Shown: positions 52,255-60,329 of the stretch, piece by piece
Position numbering within the stretch: position 1 is the first letter of the stretch
Layout: the number at the start of each line of letters is the position of its first letter
Assembly (NCBI RefSeq): GCF_048269565.1
Contig: NZ_JBLXIK010000002.1
Span: forward strand, 496,001-560,000
Direction: 5' to 3'
From: Maricaulis sp048269565
Lineage (GTDB): Bacteria > Pseudomonadota > Alphaproteobacteria > Caulobacterales > Maricaulaceae
Length of the DNA stretch: 64,000 nucleotides
Notes under the pieces: model-generated
Told to the model about the DNA's origin: nothing
Seen by the model: the letters and a program-made list of their open reading frames with translations, nothing else
Databases searched by the model: none
Position numbers and translations under genes: made by a program

Positions 52255-53514
52255 CTAACGCTCTGCGCGGTCCGGCGCAATGCGGCTGATCTTGTTCTCA
52301 AGGCTGATCCGGTCGTCACGGCTCAGGTATTGCGCCGTTTCGACTTCCGCCGCGGGGCCGGCGGCTTCGAGCGCATCGAACAGCCCGCTGACGGCCTGTC
52401 CGTCCGCCGTTTCCAGCCAGCGCTGCCGCCGCTCCCGGATCGCTTCGGCGCTGGCCTCGAGATTGTCCGTCGTCAGGCGCAGGCCCGTCAGCCCGTCAAC
52501 CCCGCCGGTTTCGCCGCGCATCGTGTCCAGCATCGCCTGGCCGATATGGGGCAGGTAGTGGGAGGGTTCATAGAAGGCCGGATGCGCCCGGCTCTGTTCG
52601 GGGCCGGGGGCCGGCAGGGTGGCGAAATCGCGAAAGCCGGAAAAATCCCACAGCATGGCCGCGTCGCCCTCGATACAGGCATTGGCTGCCGGGGCCGAGG
52701 CATGGCGCTCGAACAGATCGCTCAGCGTGCGGCGCATCTCGAAATAGGTGTCGCCGCGACCGGCGCGGAACAGGGCTTCCTCGCGCCAGACATGCAGCGG
52801 GTGGATGAAGCCGATGACCTGGATGCCATTCGATGTCAGGGCATCAAGAGCCTGCTCGAACAGGGCGACGCGGCCCGGATCGAAACTATAGCCGAGATAG
52901 AAGCCGTATATTCCGCGCACGCCGCTTTCATAACGCTCACGCTGGGCGCCGGCCGGATAGGTGTCGGCCCAGGGCACACGCGGCGCGCCGCCGCCGAGAT
53001 TGTCGGCGATCAGCTGTAGCGCGGCGCCGAATGTGTTCGGCGACAGCGACACCCGCGCCAGCGAGAGCGGCCGATTGCCGTCATTCAGGGTCGAGAGCCA
53101 ATAAGTCGCCTTGGCCTTGGAATGGGTGCCGAACTCATCGAGATCAAGACCGATCACGACACAGCGCAATTGCGGATTGCGCGCCGCCAGAACCATGGCC
53201 TGCGACAGTTCGAAGATATTGGTGCCGCGCATGCCGGCATTGTAGAGGCCGCCCGGCCAGCCGGCGGGATCGTGCGGGAAGCCGTCAACCGTGCGTGAGG
53301 AGCCCAACAGGATCGCCGTATCCCCGCCGCGCGCCAGCCGGTCGCCGACATGGACCCGGCCGCCATCGCCGTACAGGCGTGTATCGCGCACCGTCAGGCC
53401 GGGAATGTCCGGCGCTCCGGTGACCGCGAACGGGTCGATCAGCGCGTTGAAGCCGGCAAAGCCCAGCAGGATGGCGAACAGGGTGAGCAAAAATGTTCGG
53501 GCGTAGTGCTTCAT
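52255..53514 (-). CDS. Membrane-anchored protein with GSSR motif, function unknown
   Basis: 419 residues: N-terminal membrane anchor (FLLTLFAILLGFAGFNALIDPF), then an extracytoplasmic domain starting TAILLGSSRTVDGF (GSSR at residues 71-74) and LYNAGMRGTNIFELSQA, IGLDLDEFG, IHPLHVWR. The GSS-R and later Asp/His pattern resemble SGNH/DltD-AlgJ-like hydrolases, seen by eye only. ATG at 53514; an in-frame TTG at 53544 is less likely. Confidence 0.6.
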   Translation of the reverse strand: MKHYARTFLLTLFAILLGFAGFNALIDPFAVTGAPDIPGLTVRDTRLYGDGGRVHVGDRLARGGDTAILLGSSRTVDGFPHDPAGWPGGLYNAGMRGTNIFELSQAMVLAARNPQLRCVVIGLDLDEFGTHSKAKATYWLSTLNDGNRPLSLARVSLSPNTFGAALQLIADNLGGGAPRVPWADTYPAGAQRERYESGVRGIYGFYLGYSFDPGRVALFEQALDALTSNGIQVIGFIHPLHVWREEALFRAGRGDTYFEMRRTLSDLFERHASAPAANACIEGDAAMLWDFSGFRDFATLPAPGPEQSRAHPAFYEPSHYLPHIGQAMLDTMRGETGGVDGLTGLRLTTDNLEASAEAIRERRQRWLETADGQAVSGLFDALEAAGPAAEVETAQYLSRDDRISLENKISRIAPDRAER

Positions 53515-53641
53515 GCGATCAGCCTTGGGCAAGCGCAGGGACAAATCAGGAATTTGGCGCCCGTCCCCCGTTCGCCGCGACGCTAGCGGTGCGCACCGGC
53601 CACGGCAAGGCGAGGCTGCACGCGCCTGGAGCGGGGCTTCG

Positions 53642-54196
53642 TCAGGGCGCGGTGGTGTGGCGATCGCGGTAGAACACCGTCACCGCGTTGTCCGCCAGCT
53701 TGGCCGTGTGCCGCGCCTGGTAGTCCAGCTTGCCGGCCAGCCGGGTCGAGGCGGTGTTGGCCGGGTCGATGATGCAGCATGTTTCGGGCTGCTCGAGCGA
53801 GGTATCGGCCCAGTCGAGCACCGCCCGCATCGCCTCGCCGGCGAGCCCGCGACCGTGCGCCGACGGGCGCAGGGCCCAGCCGCTCTCCGGGACACCGCCC
53901 AGCGGTGGCTCGATTTCGCGTTTCAGGTCCGCCAGCCCGGCCTCGCCGAGAAAGGCGCCATCGGCGCGGTCGGTGATCGCCCAATAGCCGTAGCCGAGCA
54001 GGCCCCACATCCCGGCATAGCGCAGCAGGCGCTGCCAGACTTCCTGCTCGCTCGAGGCACGGCCGCCGATGAAACGGATCACCGCCGGATCCGTCCACAG
54101 CGCCAGGCTGCCCTCAAAATCGGCCGCCCGATGGCCGCGCAGGACGAGACGCTCGGTCGTCAGGGTCGGGATGGTGATGAAGGGCAGGAGGCTCAT
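53642..54196 (-). CDS. GNAT-family N-acetyltransferase
   Basis: 184 residues, RimJ/RimL-like: TIPTLTTERLVLRGHRAADF opening, acetyl-CoA loop RPSAHGRGLAGEAMRAVLDWAD and the late DPANTASTRLAGKLDYQ motif. Substrate unknown. GGAG lies ahead of the ATG at 54196 (MSLLPFITIPTL). Confidence 0.86.
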   Translation of the reverse strand: MSLLPFITIPTLTTERLVLRGHRAADFEGSLALWTDPAVIRFIGGRASSEQEVWQRLLRYAGMWGLLGYGYWAITDRADGAFLGEAGLADLKREIEPPLGGVPESGWALRPSAHGRGLAGEAMRAVLDWADTSLEQPETCCIIDPANTASTRLAGKLDYQARHTAKLADNAVTVFYRDRHTTAP

Positions 54197-54458
54197 GCCG
54201 GCACCGTCGCTGGAATTCGGCGCGGGATCAGCGCCATGCCGTCGAGCTAAACCGTCCGGTGGCGGCGGCGTCAATCGGGTTTTGGATAACCTGTCCGCGC
54301 AAATGACACCACTCATGCGTGCAAAATCCGGTTTTCAGTTCGCGTCTGCGGGGAGCCGGCTGTAAGCTTGCGGCCGGGGCGGCAATACTGCCGGACAGGC
54401 AAGGCCCGGCTGCAACGGTTTCGACCGGTCGCCGGCCGCGCAAACGGGGGGATGCGAA

Positions 54459-55430
54459 ATGCTGGAAATCATGGGCGCACTGGGTCTGGCCGAATGGCTG
54501 GGCCTGGCATCGGTCAGTGCGGTGGTGCTGGGCGCGTTCGGCCTTCGTGGCCGGCCGAAACGGCGTGCGGGAGAGACGGCAGCGAAGACGATGTCCGCGC
54601 CTCGCGTGACGGCGCGGCAGGGCGATGGCGGCGAGGGCCTGCCGCCCGGCATGAGCCCGGCCGATGCGCATCGTGCCCGGATCCAGGCCGGGATCGAGGC
54701 CTTCCAGCGGGCGCGCGGCAGTGTCGTGCTGCGGGTGGTGCATCATCTGCCCTATGAATATGTCGACGAGCACACCGCCATCGAGGCCATTGACGCCCTG
54801 CGCGCCGCCGGTCCCGATGCGCCGGTCGACATCATCCTGCATACGCCGGGCGGGCTGTTGCACGCGGCGCAGCAGATCCTGCACGCCCTCAAGCATCATC
54901 GCGGCCGCAAGACCGCCTTCATCCCCTACAGTGCCTGGTCGGCCGGCACGATGATCGCGCTGGCCTGTGACGAGATCGTGCTCGGCTCCAGCGCCGTGAT
55001 CGGCCCGATCGACCCGCAGCTCGGCGGCCTGCCGGCGCCGCTGCTGGCCGAACTGCTCGATGACAAGAGCAATGACCGCATCAATGACCAGATGCTGGTG
55101 ATCGCCAAAATGGCGAAACAGGCGGTCAAGGAAGCCAAGGAATTCGCCTGCGACTATGTCAATCCGGCTCATAATGGCGGTAATGAGAGCTGCGCCCTGA
55201 CCAATGAGCTGATCGGCAGCGGCCGCAATCACCAGGCGCCGATCATGCCGCAGGAAGCCATCGCCATGGGGTTGAATGTCTCGATGCAGATGCCCGAGCC
55301 GCTCTACCAGGTCTGCCAGCCGCCGCCGGAGGAAGAGGCGATGCTGACGGTCAATCTGTTCGGCTCCCGCATCGACCAGAAAACCGCCGCCCTGCTCGAC
55401 CTTGACGGACTCGAAAAACGCCTGCGTTGA
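54459..55430 (+). CDS. Serine dehydrogenase proteinase (SDH) family, ClpP/SppA-like fold
   Basis: 323 residues: N-terminal membrane-near helix (GLAEWLGLASVSAVVLGAFGL), then a crotonase/ClpP-type domain with VDIILHTPGGLLHAAQQI (oxyanion Gly131-Gly132), nucleophile Ser161 in YSAWSAGTMIALACDEIVLG, and a Lys-rich helix (KMAKQAVKEAKEFACDYV) for the general base. The family is a self-compartmented membrane-linked serine protease of poorly known role. Confidence 0.85.
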   Translation: MLEIMGALGLAEWLGLASVSAVVLGAFGLRGRPKRRAGETAAKTMSAPRVTARQGDGGEGLPPGMSPADAHRARIQAGIEAFQRARGSVVLRVVHHLPYEYVDEHTAIEAIDALRAAGPDAPVDIILHTPGGLLHAAQQILHALKHHRGRKTAFIPYSAWSAGTMIALACDEIVLGSSAVIGPIDPQLGGLPAPLLAELLDDKSNDRINDQMLVIAKMAKQAVKEAKEFACDYVNPAHNGGNESCALTNELIGSGRNHQAPIMPQEAIAMGLNVSMQMPEPLYQVCQPPPEEEAMLTVNLFGSRIDQKTAALLDLDGLEKRLR

Positions 55431-55505
55431 ACCCGCCCCGGACACGGCAAAACGCCGGCCCCGGTGCGAGGCAGGTCACAGTTGTCCGTCATGCAGGAGG
55501 TCCAG

Positions 55506-55592
55506 TGGTGCCCAGGAGAAGACTCGAACTTCCACTTCCTTTCGGAAACTAGCACCTGAAGCTAGCGCGTCTACCAATTCCGCCACCTGGGC
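55506..55592 (-). tRNA. tRNA-Leu (CAG)
   Basis: 87 nt with encoded CCA. Acceptor GCCCAGG / CCTGGGC, anticodon stem CTAGC/GCTAG with loop TTCAGGT (anticodon CAG), long class-II variable arm, GTTCGAGTC T-arm. Confidence 0.97.
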
Positions 55593-55769
55593 AGGTGTGG
55601 AAGCGGGTAGGTAAAGAAGGCCCGGCTTTCTGTCAACGCCGGGTGCTCAGTGGACTGCACACGGCGGGCGGCGTGGCGCGGTGCGGCGCTGCAGGCGCAT
55701 TGCCTCATGGACAGAATGCGCGATTTTTGGTCTACCCGGACCAGGCTCAGCTTGCGCAAGGATGAAACC

Positions 55770-56735
55770 ATGCTTCGTGACGAAATCATCACCGTATTCG
55801 GCGGCTCCGGCTTTGTCGGCCGTCATGTGGTTCGCGCCCTGTCCAAGGCCGGCTACCGGGTCCGCGTCGCGACGCGCCGGCCGCACCTGGCCCAGGACCT
55901 GCGTGTCACCGGTGTGGTCGGTCAGGTGCAGTTGGTGCAGGCGAATGTGCGCGTTCCCGCTTCGGTCGAGCGCGCCGTCGAGGGCGCCAGCGGCGTGGTC
56001 AATCTGGTCGGGGTGCTCAATGAGAGCGGCCGCCAGACCTTCACCCGCCTGCATGCCCAGGGCGCCAGGACCATTTCCGAAGCCGCCGCCGCAGCCGGCA
56101 TCCCGGCGCTGGTGCATGTCTCGGCGATCGGTGCCGATGCCGACAGCCCCTCGCGTTATGCGCGCTCCAAGGCCGAGGGCGAGGCCTTCGTGAAGGCGGC
56201 GCTGCCGACCGCGACGATCCTGCGGCCCTCGATCATTTTCGGCCATGGCGACGGCTTCTTCAATCGTTTCGCCGGCATGGCGCAATTCCTGCCGGTCCTG
56301 CCGCTGTTCGGTGGCGGCAAGACCCGTTTCCAGCCGGTCTATGCCGGCGATGTCGCCCAGGCCGTGCTCACCGCACTGACCAGCGAGGCCGCACGCGGCG
56401 AGACCTATGAGCTGGGCGGACCGGGCGTTTACACCTTCAAGGATCTGATGCGCTTCACGCTCGAGGCCATCGACCGCCGGCGCTTCCTGCTGCCGCTGCC
56501 CTTCGCGCTGGCGACCCCGATCGCCTTCCTGTCGGAACTGGCCGCGATCCTGCCCTTCGTCCAGCCCGTGATCACGCGCGACCAGCTGACCCAGCTGGCG
56601 ATCGACAATGTCGTGGCCGACGGCGCCAAGACCCTGGCCGATCTCGGCATTGACGGCGAAACCATTGAAGCCATCGTCCCCGATTATCTCATCCCCTATC
56701 AGCGTCACGGCCAGTTCCACGAACGCGCGGTCTGA
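55770..56735 (+). CDS. NDUFA9-like NAD(P)H-binding protein (extended SDR)
   Basis: 321 residues, atypical SDR: ITVFGGSGFVGRHVVRAL (Rossmann Gly motif), VVNLVGVLNESGRQTF, VHVSAIGAD, SRYARSKAEGEAFV (Tyr-x3-Lys) and RPSIIFGHGDGFFNRFA. In alphaproteobacteria these are relatives of the complex I subunit NDUFA9 and are also called NAD-dependent epimerase-like. ATG at 55770 (MLRDEIITVFGG). Confidence 0.85.
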   Translation: MLRDEIITVFGGSGFVGRHVVRALSKAGYRVRVATRRPHLAQDLRVTGVVGQVQLVQANVRVPASVERAVEGASGVVNLVGVLNESGRQTFTRLHAQGARTISEAAAAAGIPALVHVSAIGADADSPSRYARSKAEGEAFVKAALPTATILRPSIIFGHGDGFFNRFAGMAQFLPVLPLFGGGKTRFQPVYAGDVAQAVLTALTSEAARGETYELGGPGVYTFKDLMRFTLEAIDRRRFLLPLPFALATPIAFLSELAAILPFVQPVITRDQLTQLAIDNVVADGAKTLADLGIDGETIEAIVPDYLIPYQRHGQFHERAV

Positions 56736-56801
56736 TCCTGCACGAAAATCTCCACGCGGCTCGCCGCTGGAGGTTTGGGTGGTGCCTCCCGGAGTGGGAG
56801 G

Positions 56802-56868
56802 GTGCGGGACGCCGGCGAATGCCGGTAACCGGTAGTTTTATTAGCGTGACATTCGTGACGTCCCGCAC
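56802..56868. repeat. Long inverted repeat, stem-loop of 67 nt
   Basis: Perfect 10-bp arms GTGCGGGACG (56802-56811) and CGTCCCGCAC (56859-56868) enclose smaller stems (CCGGC..GCCGG). Followed by GCAGTTTTC. Could be a terminator, a small-RNA hairpin or a mobile palindromic element. Confidence 0.55.
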
Positions 56869-57107
56869 GTGCAGTTTTCTCGGGCTGTCTCCACCCCGGT
56901 TCCAATCCAAAAAGGTACTCAGGTCGGTCGTTTAGTGCCGTCAGACCCTTCTGGACGCCCTGCCAGCGCTCGGGATGTCACCCCTCTGCCCGGACAGGCT
57001 GCACGCTCCCGACCGCCGCGATTGACTGAGCTCACGCCTCCCGTGCGACCGGAACGCTGCAAGCATAAGCGCAGCTGGAGGGGGTGGGGATAACATCACC
57101 AAAAATT

Positions 57108-57190
57108 CGTCATCCTGAGGCAAGTCAGGACCTCGAACGACCGGGCTCCGAGCCTGCTATATCGAGGTCCCGGCCTGCGCCGGGATGACG
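57108..57190. repeat. Nested palindromic intergenic element
   Basis: Outer arms CGTCATCC (57108-57115) and GGATGACG (57183-57190); inner arms GGACCTCGA (57128-57136) and TCGAGGTCC (57162-57170). Looks like the REP-type palindromes scattered between alphaproteobacterial genes. No gene is visible in 56736-57350. Confidence 0.6.
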
Positions 57191-57245
57191 TGAGATAATT
57201 GTCGGCGGTGGGGGATAAGCGGGCAAATCGAGCGCCGCCGCGCCC

Positions 57246-57308
57246 GTCATCTTCACCAGCTCCGCCCGCTTTGCGGGCACCTCTTCCATCAAGGAAGAGG
57301 CGGGTGAT
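57246..57308 (+). repeat. Dispersed repeat, copy A
   Basis: GTCATCTTCACCAGCTCCGC ... ACCTCTTCCATCAAGGAAGA then GGCGGGTGAT. Family of four in the window (57246, 60155, 60244 inverted, 60761). The middle palindrome here is GCCCGCTTTGCGGGC and differs from the other copies. Confidence 0.75.
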
Positions 57309-57350
57309 GGGTCTGGCCGGCTGTTGCTGATTTACAGGCCCCTCACGCGC

Positions 57351-57366
57351 ACAACATTATTGTTGT
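57351..57366. promoter_or_regulatory. Palindromic operator 1 upstream of ImmA/IrrE-HTH gene
   Basis: ACAACATTATTGTTGT, perfect 6-bp arms (ACAACA/TGTTGT) around TTAT. Paired with a second site 28 bp downstream. Confidence 0.6.
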
Positions 57367-57372
57367 TGCCCC

Positions 57373-57401
57373 TTGACCACAACATTAACGTTGTGTATCA
57401 G
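57373..57401 (+). promoter_or_regulatory. Promoter with embedded operator 2
   Basis: TTGACC (57373-57378), 17-bp spacer, TATCAG (57396-57401) fit a sigma-70-type promoter. Operator 2, ACAACATTAACGTTGT (57379-57394), fills the spacer, so a bound protein would block it. The predicted transcript would start at about 57408, on the second in-frame ATG. Confidence 0.5.
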
Positions 57402-58691
57402 ATGCGCATGAGCACGAAACTGATCCTCAACGAAACGGGCCTTCGAGACGCCCAGTCCCGGCTTGCCGAATTCGGGAAGGTCATGGAACAGAGTAATGTG
57501 TTCACGCGACTAACCGAGGGGCTGCCATCCGAAGTTCTGGAGAAGATCGACGCGGCGCTTCGGGCTGAACACGATGACTTGTGCGATGCAATTGAATCCT
57601 ATCGCGCTGCCAAGGAGACGGGTTCGGCTGAGGCGCTGGAAAGGCGCGCGGGAAAAGATCCTGGCTTGGTATTAATCGTCGGTCGGATAGCAAAGGGTTA
57701 CACGCAACGCGACTTGGCGTGGCGTATGGGTGTCAAAGAACAACAAATTCAACGATATGAAGCTGACCGTTACCGAACAATTAGCCTAAAGAACTACACT
57801 CGAATTGCAGCACTCTTAGGGGTGAGGCTGAATGCAACGGTAGAGCCACAGCTGCAGTTCCGGGGGCTAGACAAAGTTATTGATGATGTCTCCCGAGATG
57901 ACATTCGGAAAATTCTAAAACACGGGCGCAAAAGCGGCTGGTTCACGACGGAGATGAGTGAGGACAAGCTTCGCCAGTTCATTGCCGAGAACCGAGTTGA
58001 TTTTGGAAGCCCCACCTTGTTGCGGACGGGCCTAAACGTTGTCGATCATAGCGAAGATGTCTTGCTCCACGCATGGCGCGCGCGTGTGTCCTCGCGAGCA
58101 AGGGAAATTATTGCTGCCGGGATTTCTCGGTACGATCCGACCCAGATTGGCTGGATCGCAGAGCTTCCAAAGTTGAGCGTACTTTCGGACGGCCCATCGA
58201 GGGCGCGTACGCTACTTCTGGAGCAGGGCGTCATACTCATCGCTGAGCCCCAGATTCCAGGCCTAACAATCGACGGCGCGGCGTTTATGGATGACGAAAC
58301 GCCGATCATTGGTCTAACGCTGAGGCAAGACGATCTAAGCAACTTCTGGTTCAGTTTGATGCACGAAGTTGGACATATCGTCTTGCATAGAAAAACAGGG
58401 CTGGCCGGCGGCTTCTTTGACCAACTAGAGATACCCTCCGATGATGAACAAGAGCGCGAAGCTGATTCGTTTGCCTCTGAATTGCTAATACCAAGTGAAA
58501 TATGGCGAAAATCGAACGCTAGAATCGCTAGAGCGCCCCGTGTTGTTGAAAAGCTTGCAATGGAAATCGGGATCAACCCCGCCATCGCTTTTGGTCGAAT
58601 TCGACGAGAACGAAATGATTATTCGTTGTTTTCAAGTTATATTGGACGAGGTGCTGTGAGGTCCCAGCTCCTCAACGTGGAGAATGTGTAA
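57402..58691 (+). CDS. HTH-containing ImmA/IrrE-family metallopeptidase
   Basis: 429 residues. An N-terminal helical part (NETGLRDAQSRLAEFGKVM, EHDDLCDAIESYRAAKET) precedes an XRE-type HTH at about residues 95-140 (VGRIAKGYTQRDLAWRMGVK, QQIQRYEADRYRTISLKNYT). The C-terminal half is an ImmA/IrrE Zn peptidase with His321 of LMHEVGHIVLH and downstream EREADSFASELLIP. Such proteins cleave repressors in phage or stress responses. Visibly richer in A/T and rarer codons than its neighbours, so probably acquired. No Shine-Dalgarno; either ATG 57402 or 57408. One base from the next gene. Confidence 0.82.
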   Translation: MRMSTKLILNETGLRDAQSRLAEFGKVMEQSNVFTRLTEGLPSEVLEKIDAALRAEHDDLCDAIESYRAAKETGSAEALERRAGKDPGLVLIVGRIAKGYTQRDLAWRMGVKEQQIQRYEADRYRTISLKNYTRIAALLGVRLNATVEPQLQFRGLDKVIDDVSRDDIRKILKHGRKSGWFTTEMSEDKLRQFIAENRVDFGSPTLLRTGLNVVDHSEDVLLHAWRARVSSRAREIIAAGISRYDPTQIGWIAELPKLSVLSDGPSRARTLLLEQGVILIAEPQIPGLTIDGAAFMDDETPIIGLTLRQDDLSNFWFSLMHEVGHIVLHRKTGLAGGFFDQLEIPSDDEQEREADSFASELLIPSEIWRKSNARIARAPRVVEKLAMEIGINPAIAFGRIRRERNDYSLFSSYIGRGAVRSQLLNVENV

Positions 58692-58694
58692 GTG

Positions 58695-59807
58695 ATGGTC
58701 ATATATCGTCCAGCCCTTCGTTTTAAAGAAGGCGAGTACACCGCGTTGTCGAGCCTTCGAGCTGATATCCGCGCCCAGATAATTCCGTATTTCGTCGTTC
58801 CACCGTTGCGAGAGCGGGACCCAGAGAAGGGGCGGTCGTTAAACGCTGACGAGATCGCTTACGTAGTCGGCGATCGGATTGGACGGCACTGGCCAATCCT
58901 TCCGGCATATATCGATGTTCAGCATGTCTTGAACGACTTGGACGATGTCGGTCTACAAAAGCTTCACCGACAGGCTGCACAGAGAAATTCTCAGCTTATC
59001 CCCGTCGTCCCAATTGGCGAGGTGGGGAGTCCGGTTTGGAAATCACTTATCCGAGAAACGTATCCGCGCGCTGCAATCCACATCTCACATGAAGACCTAG
59101 ATGATGAATTGCTGATTGAAGGCCTTAAATCTTTGGGAGTGGCAGCAAAAGATTGCGAGCTATTCGTAGACTTTACCGGCGCGGAACTGAGACCAGACTT
59201 GGCGACAGAATCGGTCGCTGGAATTATCGCAGGGTTGTCGGAGTTGGCGCCGTGGGGGTGCATCATTTTTCAGGCTTCGAGCTTCCCGTCGAAGAATCCC
59301 GCCGATGCTGGGGGAGAATGCTCGATACCGCGTCACGAGTGGTCGATCTTTTCGGGGATGGCCCTCACTAGTGGCATCCCGACGGCCCGAATTGGTTTCA
59401 GTGATTTTGGAGCTGACAGTGGCGCCATTAGTTTCCCGAAGAAGCCAAGCGGCGGGAGACCTATACCCCATGTCAGATATACGACCGCCACGGACACCGT
59501 GGTGATACGGGGCGCGAGTGAGGGTGAGTATTCGCCGGTGATGCGACAAGTGCTTAAGCGTTTAGTGAGACATCCCGAATTCGCTGGTGAGACGTATTCT
59601 GTTGCGGACCGCGAATTGGTCCGAGCCGCAAACGGATATTCCTCGGTTGGCAACGCCACAACATGGCGTCGGTGGAACATGGCGCATCATTTCGTGCGTG
59701 TCGTACGTGACCTGGGCAGCTTATTTGGTGTCGAGTTTCCTCACGACGCTCGTTTGGAGATTCATTCGCAGCGCCGCCTTTTTGAATCGATGAACAATGG
59801 GGATTAG
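58695..59807 (+). CDS. Beta-family protein (Beta_protein domain), partner of the ImmA/IrrE gene
   Basis: 370 residues. The opening VIYRPALRFKEGEYTALSSL and PYFVVPPLRERDPEKGR, then PILPAYIDVQHVL, QLIPVVPIGE, LFVDFTGAEL and IIFQASSFPSKNPAD fit the beta family first named from a phage protein; it has no known activity. It resembles a TIM-barrel-like alternation of strands. Start at ATG 58695 or GTG 58692, 0-3 bp after the previous stop, so the two form an operon. Same low-GC character. Role in defence is inference from context. Confidence 0.72.
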   Translation: MVIYRPALRFKEGEYTALSSLRADIRAQIIPYFVVPPLRERDPEKGRSLNADEIAYVVGDRIGRHWPILPAYIDVQHVLNDLDDVGLQKLHRQAAQRNSQLIPVVPIGEVGSPVWKSLIRETYPRAAIHISHEDLDDELLIEGLKSLGVAAKDCELFVDFTGAELRPDLATESVAGIIAGLSELAPWGCIIFQASSFPSKNPADAGGECSIPRHEWSIFSGMALTSGIPTARIGFSDFGADSGAISFPKKPSGGRPIPHVRYTTATDTVVIRGASEGEYSPVMRQVLKRLVRHPEFAGETYSVADRELVRAANGYSSVGNATTWRRWNMAHHFVRVVRDLGSLFGVEFPHDARLEIHSQRRLFESMNNGD

Positions 59808-59879
59808 CCCCGAATAGATGATCGAGTTTCGAAACTTTAGAGGACGGACACCGAAGGCCTTTGGCCCCATTTCTGAGAC

Positions 59880-60149
59880 GTGCCGACACTCTGGCGCTCG
59901 TCGATCCAGCAGATGGTGCCGGGCTATCCCGACCGGATATTGCCGGTCGACGAGGCCGCCGCCAAAGAGCTGAAAAAGCGCACCCTGACCAATCTCTACA
60001 ATGCCCGCCCGGCCTGGCTCGACCACGCCCACAAGGCCCTCGATAGCGCCGTCGCTGCCGCCTATGGCTGGCCGGACGGGCTCAGCGATGACGAGGTGCT
60101 GGCAAGGCTGTTTGCGCTGAACCAGGAGCGGGCGAAGGCGCAGGCGTAG
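59880..60149 (+). pseudogene. C-terminal remnant of a DNA methyltransferase (MmeI/YeeA-type)
   Basis: 89 codons whose end VPGYPDRILPVDEAAAKELK, RTLTNLYNARPAWLDHAH and AVAAAYGWPDGLSDDEVLAR matches the C-terminal tail of large class-I SAM-dependent DNA methyltransferases, which are about 900-1000 residues long. No catalytic NPPY-type motif or SAM site is present, and a stop codon (59874-59876) lies directly upstream in frame. High-GC, unlike the adjoining operon. Read as the stump of a gene replaced or deleted by the insertion. Confidence 0.72.
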
Positions 60150-60154
60150 CGCCC

Positions 60155-60223
60155 GTCATCGCCACCAGCTCCGCCCCGGACTGCGTCCGGCGCACCTCTT
60201 CCATCAAGGAAGAGGAGGGGTCA
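60155..60223 (+). repeat. Dispersed repeat, copy B
   Basis: GTCATCGCCACCAGCTCCGC, palindrome CCGGACTGCGTCCGG, CACCTCTTCCATCAAGGAAG and AGGAGGGG. Same family as copies A, C and D. Confidence 0.8.
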
Positions 60224-60243
60224 GGCTGGCGGTTCGCGATAAT

Positions 60244-60299
60244 CCCCCTCCTCTTCCTTGATGGAAGAGGTGGCGCCGAAGGCGTCGGAGCTGGTGACG
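60244..60299 (-). repeat. Dispersed repeat, copy C (inverted)
   Basis: Reverse orientation: CCCCTCCTCTTCCTTGATGG, AAGAGGTGGCGCCGAAGGCG, TCGGAGCTGGTGACG. Forms an inverted pair with copy B around a 20-bp centre, so the transcript could fold into a long hairpin. Confidence 0.78.
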
Positions 60300-60329
60300 G
60301 CCTCGCGCGCCCATCTCCTGGCTGCCATC

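Noticed and set aside
55506..55592. tRNA-Leu as attachment site for the accessory region
   Set aside because: A core NDUFA9-like gene lies between, no integrase is present, and I saw no repeat of the tRNA 3' end at the far side.
59554..60032. Minus-strand frames across the beta gene end and methyltransferase stump
   Set aside because: They span two unrelated sequence types and give no recognisable product.
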